Shown here: in pieces, positions 8,409-13,634 of the stretch
Position numbering within the stretch: the first letter of the stretch is position 1
How the letters are laid out: each line of letters begins with the position of its first letter
Origin: Cudoniella acicularis
Lineage: Eukaryota; Ascomycota; Leotiomycetes; Helotiales; Helotiaceae
Direction of reading: 5' to 3'
Assembly (NCBI GenBank): GCA_013054445.1
Contig: JAAMPI010001504.1
Coordinates: 1-13,634 of the forward strand
Length of the DNA stretch: 13,634 nt
Notes under the pieces: model-generated
The model's database searches: none
Told to the model about the DNA's origin: nothing
Seen by the model: the letters and a program-made list of their open reading frames with translations, nothing else
Made by a program: the position numbers and the translations under genes

Positions 8409-8579
8409 GGATTGATAGCTCAGTGGTAGAGCGCGCACTCCGGTTGATATTAAGGGGTTCCTTTGCGGTAGTTAGTACTGAAACTGTGAAATATTCGGTG
8501 ATTCTTGAGGGGTTCACCCTCTGTAGTACTCTAACGAGACTTGAGTGTGAGGTCCAGGGTTCGAGTCCCTGCCAATCCA
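8409..8579 (+). tRNA. tRNA with a ~100-nt intron (isotype uncertain: Arg-CCG or Pro-CGG)
   Basis: The 5' half reads GGATTGA, TA, GCTC-AGTGGTA-GAGC (acceptor strand and D arm, 8409-8432). The 3' half holds a T arm CAGGG-TTCGAGT-CCCTG (8555-8571), the acceptor strand CCAATCC and discriminator A (8579). Six acceptor pairs are perfect and the seventh is A-C. The A box TAGCTCAGTGG (8416-8426) and the B box GGTTCGAGTCC (8558-8568) match consensus. The anticodon stem can be CGCAC/GTGTG (five pairs, but C at position 33 and anticodon CGG) or GCGCA/TGTGA (four pairs, normal T33, loop CTCCGG, anticodon CCG, but no base 26). Arg-CCG has the more typical loop. The intron spans roughly 8444-8544, long for a nuclear tRNA intron. 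A T4 run at 8584-8587 can end Pol III transcription. A tRNA pseudogene or tRNA-derived element is the alternative. Confidence 0.75.
8444..8544 (+). other. Probable structured tRNA intron
   Basis: The insert between the tRNA halves can fold. GTTAG plus TACT (8471-8479) pairs with AGTA and CTAAC (8525-8535), leaving a 2-nt bulge. Inside that, GAGGG (8507-8511) pairs with CCCTC (8517-8521) around a GTTCA loop. An 8-base direct repeat AGGGGTTC occurs at 8453-8460 and 8508-8515. The exact splice points are not fixed. Confidence 0.55.
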
Positions 8580-8583
8580 AACC

Positions 8584-8587
8584 TTTT
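8584..8587 (+). terminator. RNA polymerase III T4 terminator
   Basis: Four T on the coding strand begin 5 bases after the tRNA's last base. A second run of six T (8609-8614) may serve as a backup. Confidence 0.5.
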
Positions 8588-10813
8588 GGATCTTTAGGAG
8601 TAGGTGAATTTTTTATATCTCGGCTCGCTTTAAAAAACTCCTCATGCCCACCGTATATCCCGAACACTTCAAACGAAGAATGCCGTTGCTCATCAAAACC
8701 TCATAAAAAATATGTCATAGGTTCATTTCGCTTATCTCTCCTTTCGCTCATTTCCAATTTGTTTGAATTTGGCATTATTTTATTATTTTGAAGCGAGGTA
8801 CGTGGTCTTGACACCGGTCGCTAAACGGTTGAACAGCTTGGTAAGGCGCAGTGCGCGCTCCCCAAAATACAGGGAGTAGCTCGCTAAATTACAGTGCATA
8901 ACCCCTCCGCTGCTGCGACATGGATTTAACAACAAATACAGCTGAATCAATTCACTGCGACTTAAATAAATGATTTATCCCTTCCTGTGCTAGTATGAAC
9001 ACTTTTAGAATAGTAACAATTAAAACAGGCACGAAATAATCAGTTCGTACTTTACATGTCGCACAAAATTCTCTTCAGGGGGCACACGCTAATGTTCAGT
9101 ATGCGACTCGCTGTAAATTAGGATGCGCCTCTTATGAGCGCCCTCTAATTCCTACTTGGATGCATTAACGCCACGTCGGTGATTGCTGTAGGAAATCTTC
9201 AGGCCATTGTGCGATCTTGTCATATATTTACATACGCTATCCTCTAATAATTTTCAAAGCAAGACTACACTTGTTTCTTTGAGTAAACATGGAGCATTCT
9301 CGTGATGGGCAAGATGCTAAGCGAAAGAGGGAAAGGGGGAAAAGGATAGAAATAGACCACCAATAACCCCTCATCAGGAGTCAATACAAACATAAATAAA
9401 TCATTCCTACCGTCTCGAAACCGAAGAATTCGTAGAAAGTAAGGCACCACCTCCTTCATTCCCGATCAGCAAAGTCGAAAAAATTACTCCGAGATCCTGA
9501 AAACCGCATACCAACATCGTTGAAACCTCAGGATTGCTGACAAGTCAAGACCGCTCTAGAGCTTCCTTCAGATCCGCCAACAGGTTAGCATTTATAATAC
9601 TCGTATCCTCCGCACTTACTCAGCAGTTCTTCATACCTTAGATACCTCACCAGGCCCTGCCATACCGTGCCGCAAACGCTTAAGCCACAACCAAATCCCC
9701 AGATCCAAAATAGGCGCAACTTCCGCATTCATCTAGCCCCGATGCCATCCGCCTCCCGCTTTGAGACTTTTTCGTTCCAGGAATCCAGGCAAACATTCAA
9801 ATCCCTGAATTCCGGTACCGTCCCGTACCTTGCATACGTATGATACGTATTCCCAACCGAAATTCCCGATAGCTCCTGCTGTTTTTTTTTATTTTATTTC
9901 ATCGCTTCGGTACTGTGACCTCCCCTATTGGGCTTTGGGGCGAAGAGAAATGGCAGGTCCTTCTGCATGGATTACTTGATTCATCGAGAATTACTCAGCA
10001 GGAGGGGACTTTCGCATTTTTCTTGGTGATTATCGAGGTGACGATCGCATTGGATTTCAGCTTGAGAAATTAATAATGCGCCGACTTATTATCAAATGAT
10101 TTAAATACGGAAAATTGTACCAAGTATAAAGCGACACAGAAGAAGAGAGTAACAAAAAGAAATAAAGTAAAAGAGAAAAGTGAATGAAAAGTCAAGATGA
10201 GTCTGACTCGGGCGCGAGCCACGTGGAAACATACAAATGCAGCATCTTCTTTTTGTCCAAAAAAATACGTGGAAGCCACGAGGATCAATCCCTGTATTGC
10301 GCATATAACAACCTTATCAAGAAAAAACGTGCCGCTAGGTTACCGTCTACGACTTCCTGGATTCAGGGTCGTCAAGGGTTTCTAGGTAGCTTTGGCATGC
10401 ATATGCAGTATGCAGTACGGCATTTCCCACGTGTGGACCCTTCTCCTGATTATCTTTTCAATGGTTTTAATTAACAGTCAAAATTTTAAGCATTTCTATT
10501 GAAGTGTTTTGGTTTCACGAATTATAATTACATCTGCTTAGTTCATAACATAATTACTGGTGAGAAAACAATGCCATTCCGTTGCATCGAGAAACCGAAA
10601 GCCTTAAATCGAAACCGGGTCTGAAAAAAACAGGGTCAAGGGGTGACATTGCGGCCAGGTACAGTAATTACGGTACTCAACTGCGGTATCGAGAAGCTGA
10701 AGCTGCGTATCTCCAAGGCACAGCACAGCTCAGCTCTGTATGATCAAGAAAGCCTCTGGCGTTCTTACCCCTCTAATTGAGGAAGGAGATCTAGACTCAC
10801 ATTCTCAATAATT
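8588..10813. other. Long intergenic stretch, no supported gene
   Basis: More than 2 kb with only short frames that match nothing I recognise. The longest is at 10184-10474 on the plus strand; its codon use and product are not convincing. The right end must include the promoter of the secreted-protein gene. The only structure noted is the doubled ATACGTAT palindrome at 9834-9850. An RNA gene without obvious motifs would escape this reading. Confidence 0.4.
9833..9850. repeat. Doubled ATACGTAT palindrome
   Basis: The 8-bp perfect palindrome ATACGTAT occurs at 9834-9841 and again at 9843-9850, one base apart; the first copy extends to CATACGTATG. A pair of identical symmetric sites on the same helical face is a possible regulator binding site. 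No gene is assigned to it. Confidence 0.6.
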
Positions 10814-10820
10814 CTATAAG
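10814..10820 (+). promoter_or_regulatory. TATA-like element upstream of the secreted-protein gene
   Basis: CTATAAG lies 110 bp before the ATG at 10931. It is followed by a C/T-rich, A-rich leader (CTTCTCGTCCTCTCGTCC just before the start), typical of fungal core promoters. Confidence 0.35.
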
Positions 10821-10930
10821 AAGAATCCCATTTTCCCAACTCAAAATTTATTCTTTAGTCCGCTCCATCTAAATATCAACCACAACTCAGCAGACAGAAA
10901 ACCTTCTCGTCCTCTCGTCCCACCGCCGAT

Positions 10931-11915
10931 ATGCAGACCTCAATCATCATCCTCGGCCTCAGTGCCCTTCAAGGTGTCCTCGGTCATGTTGTCCGTCAAA
11001 GTGATTGCTCTCAGGATAACTGTTATCGAGAAGTTCTCGGCACGAATGCAAACATCATGCCTGTCCTCACATCCCGTATGGCAGATTGCTCCAGCTTCAT
11101 GAGCACAACCATCACCCCGCCACCAACGTACAAAATTCTCCCAAATTTTAGAAAATCTTTACTAATAAGCTTCCAGGACAACCACCGTCACAGTTTTAGC
11201 ATCAGCTGTGGCAAAACGAGAAGTGAAAATCAGACAAGCAGTCGTACTCACCAGCACCGTCCCGGCATATGCATCACCCTTCTGCCCTGCTGCGACATCA
11301 TACGCCAGCGCCTGCTCCTGCGGTGGAGCAACAGCATATACGACCGTCGCAGCTACTCCCACCGTGACTGTCTACGCAACAGCCACTCCAGCTGCATGTG
11401 CAACAACATGTTCTTCAGGGTGTACTGACCTGACTTCCGATGACAATAACTGCGGAGCCTGCGGCAATATCGTAAGTTTCCTCACCTGAGAAGCCTTTTC
11501 TCTTCTCCAAATTCTAACAAAAGGATAGTGCGGAACTGGACTCATCTGCGGCCAAAGCGTTTGCGTTTCCCCCACCATCTATGACTGCACAAACACAGGT
11601 GGTGCTTGCGGTGGTACCTGTGGAGGAACTTGCTTTGACGACATCACCGGCCAAGGATACTGTAAGGTCAACCTCCCATGTGCTGGCCTCATTTCATGTG
11701 TAACTGGCGCCGATTGCGCTAGTACCATTTGCTTGTCCAATGCGTGTGGACAGGTGTGTGCTGGTACCGATTACTTGTGCCAGAATACTGCCTCGACGAA
11801 GTTCATGTTTATGGTGCGTGGACTTATTGATGGCAAGGCTGCTAGGGAAGCTGAAATTGAGGGACGGGCGACAACTGTGTTGACTGAGAATGGGCCGATG
11901 GTTGTTGTTGTTTGA
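10931..11915 (+). CDS. Secreted cysteine-rich protein with Stig1-like motif (3 exons, 292 aa)
   Basis: Exons are 10931-11127, 11177-11471 and 11529-11915. The introns are 49 and 57 bp; their branch points ACTAAT and TCTAAC precede TTCCAG and GGATAG, and both joins keep the frame. Residues 1-18 form a clean signal peptide (MQTSIIILGLSALQGVLG). Then comes a module frequent in fungal secreted proteins, SDCSQDNCYREVLGT with RMADCSSFMSTTITPPPTTTTVTV. A dibasic KR follows in VAKREV, then FCPAATSYASACSC, a Thr-rich linker, and a Cys-rich region. In it CTDLTSDDNNCGACGNICGT resembles the Stig1-like Cys motif; the second splice falls between I and C. Further Cys-rich segments run to about residue 250, then the last 40 residues lack Cys. 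No GPI signal or membrane helix is seen. An extracellular or cell-wall role, possibly an effector, is inference. Confidence 0.85.
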
Positions 11916-12255
11916 AGAATGTGTGCGGGTACATAGATGATTATAATTTTAGGAAATGTCTAATAAATGAACAGTTAGACCTGTCTTCACAATAATACAT
12001 TCTGGAGGCAATCTTATCAGATTTGAAGTTAATGCTGCTTCTGATATCCTTCCGTGTCTTCTTGCTAGTGAGCAGGGAGTTATATTCTGGAGACCCGTGT
12101 TTTTTGGGGGGAAACACTGACACCCAAATATTGTTCTCCAAGGAAAATCCATGTTAATCTATCATTACTCAGCCTTTAAACAATATTTTGTTCTTTATCC
12201 CTTGTTTAGATCTAGCAGTTATTAGCAAGATGGCTGATACACGAAGACCCCCTAC
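11916..12255. other. Intergenic, no gene seen
   Basis: Convergent 3' flanks of the secreted-protein gene and the ankyrin pseudogene. The short minus-strand frames at 11941-12152 have no recognisable product. Confidence 0.5.
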
Positions 12256-13111
12256 TCACTCCCACTCATCCAGAGACTCCCTCATCTGACCGCTCATTCC
12301 ATCACCCTCCACTCTAGTGAAAATACCCAACTCTTGTTCAAAAAGCTCGTTACCTATCGCAATATAACCTCCGTATTCCAAACTAGCTTGAGCATCTTTA
12401 ATACAATCATTCAAAAAAGGAATTTTGTAACCCTCCGATGCTTCAGCATCTGCATGAAGAAGAAACTTAACAGCCGGCATATTCCTATCCCTGATAGCAT
12501 AAAATAACGATACTTCAATATTAGCCTGGTACTTTAGCAGAATAGAGGTCCCAAAAACCGAGTATTTAGAGACTGCCGTTGCGTCGTTCAGAGGAGAGTT
12601 CATTTAGGCCTCCGCATTCATTCCAAGCATTGACGGTCGTGCACAATGCAGAGCGTTACTCTGGGAGGGCTTAGCACCATGGGAAACTAGGTGATCAAAT
12701 AAGCCGATATCGCTAGATGCTGCACCATCGTTTAGAACTGCAACAGTATTGTCGTGTAAGCTTTTCTCTCCACCAGATCGTGTGTTAGTACTGCCGCGAT
12801 TGATATTGAGTCCTTAATTCAGCAATTGGTCTAGCACTTCTCGGCATCCAGAAGCATATCTAAGATATATGTTAGCGGATGAGGTACTCAAACAATGGCC
12901 ATGAATTAAAAATCGTGCAGATAATCGACTCCTCTCACTCACTGCAAACATTCTCACCTTTATCTTTAAAATTCATTCTGAGCTCCGCAAGAAGCTGAAG
13001 CATTGCCACCGAACAATAATCTTTATTAAGGACTGTGCAATACTCAAGGTTCCTCGGATCCGCCCCTGGCTCAAGCAGAAAACGTGTTGTGTCTAACAAA
13101 GATCCTATAAT
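12256..13111 (-). pseudogene. Ankyrin-repeat protein, decayed C-terminal part
   Basis: Two pieces of one minus-strand gene are visible. The first, 13111-12958, follows a CTATAG acceptor and reads LLDTTRFLLEPGADPRNLEY, then VAMLQLLAELRMNFKDK. After a likely intron (12957-12860; GTGAGA, GCTAAC, CTTAG) the frame runs from about 12858 to a stop at 12256. It contains REVLDQLLN, GLNIN, LFDHLVSHGAKPSQSNALHC, then SLFYAIRDRNMPAVKFLLHA, ASLEYGG and an end in MRESLDEWE. These are degenerate ankyrin repeats of a type common in Pezizomycotina. Two TAA codons interrupt the frame (12814-12816 and 12604-12606), and the two pieces do not join in phase at the best splice sites. Both stops can come from CAA by one C-to-T change, as RIP would produce. 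Segments between repeats also look shortened. The intact ancestor was probably an ankyrin protein with an unknown role. Confidence 0.7.
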
Positions 13112-13634
13112 CTATAGCTTTAACAAAAGTTATAAGAGTAGGGGCTACAGCTCGCCGCACACCTAAGCGAAATTAGATACGCCTCCTTATTTTTGGCCTA
13201 CCTTCTTTAAAATTTAACAACAATACAACTATCAATTATTCTTATATAATATTTAAAATTGAGTACGACATCCTATCATCCTCTCCACCGCGTGAGCAAG
13301 ATAATAATTAGAATACCCTAAAACGCGCCAGGGTGCGTCAAATACGACGCGACGGAAAAAGCTAGGGCGACATTTTCAAACAACTCGGTGTACCACGAAG
13401 CTCTACTAGGACGATCTATAAAGACAAATCAAGTAGGACTACGCGGAAAGGGAAGGAATACTAATATAGATTAATATCTACTCGACTTATCCGCCGAATT
13501 ATCCGCTATATCGTAAGAGATTTTAGCACTCGACGCTTAACTTTTAAACAGGTCCGTAGTAACTAGGCATCGTTGCTTCTATACGTACTATTCGACGAGA
13601 ACTCCGAAAGAATAGCTACCGACGCTATATTATA
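13112..13634. repeat. TpA-rich, probably RIP-degraded repeat
   Basis: From about 13190 the DNA becomes AT-rich, and from about 13330 to the end it shows many TpA and CpG but few CpA/TpG steps. By eye TpA is about twice ApT in this last part. All frames contain several stops. Short coding-like stretches (for example TNQVGLRGKGRN in the plus strand) hint at an old transposase, but no family can be named. No terminal repeats or target-site duplications are seen; the element runs off the window. Confidence 0.4.

Noticed and set aside
8398..8791. Frames on both strands over the tRNA
   Set aside because: They are translations of the tRNA and its intron; peptides such as WQGLEPWT are a known artefact of T-arm sequence.
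10184..10474. Plus-strand 96-codon frame
   Set aside because: No domain, poor codon pattern, and no splice or promoter support; a lineage-specific gene cannot be excluded.
11162..11362. Minus-strand frame opposite the secreted-protein gene
   Set aside because: Shadow of exon 2, whose frame is supported by signal peptide, Cys motifs and intron phases.
11941..12152. Two overlapping minus-strand frames
   Set aside because: No recognisable product, and they lie in the 3' flank between convergent genes.

Overview
The window looks like nuclear DNA of a filamentous ascomycete. The coding regions are broken by short introns (46-121 bp) with GTRAGT-type donors, CTAAY-like branch points and mostly YAG acceptors. 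The proteins belong to families common in Pezizomycotina, and the gene-poor parts are AT-rich with TpA excess, as expected from RIP (repeat-induced point mutation). A Leotiomycetes source is my guess from protein flavour only. There are no operons; genes sit singly on either strand, separated by 0.3-2.4 kb.

Left part (1-1870): the 3' end of a GC-rich gene for a class C beta-lactamase-like serine hydrolase (esterase/transesterase type) runs off the left edge. It is followed by a degraded fragment that resembles the N-terminus of HET-domain proteins, then an almost pure A+T island with a 2-N assembly gap between poly-A runs.

Central left (1875-3696, minus): a four-exon gene for a 532-aa single-pass membrane protein. 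I rebuilt its splicing from frame, splice signals and domain continuity. It has a Cys-containing ectodomain with no obvious signal peptide, a cupredoxin-like domain that seems to have lost copper ligands, a Ser/Thr stalk, one membrane helix and a long cytoplasmic tail. About 2 kb without a supported gene follows.

Centre (5742-7892): a frameshifted C2H2 zinc-finger pseudogene (minus), then an intact two-exon gene (plus) for a bactofilin-like beta-helix protein. That protein has about eleven 18-residue rungs and a PPPY-containing N-terminal tail.

Central right (8409-8579): a tRNA gene with perfect A and B boxes and an unusually long (~100 nt) structured intron. Its isotype is ambiguous, with Arg-CCG or Pro-CGG as candidates. 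Some 2.3 kb without a supported gene follows.

Right part (10931-13634): a three-exon gene for a 292-aa secreted Cys-rich protein with a Stig1-like CGACGN motif, then an ankyrin-repeat pseudogene (minus) with two in-frame TAA codons, then AT-rich sequence resembling a RIP-degraded repeat.

The genes show no common pathway. The pattern is three intact genes (membrane protein, bactofilin-like protein, secreted Cys-rich protein) and a tRNA scattered among three decayed genes (HET-like, C2H2, ankyrin) and RIP-like repeats, i.e. an accessory, fast-evolving region. I see no CRISPR array, prokaryotic defence system or virus-derived gene.
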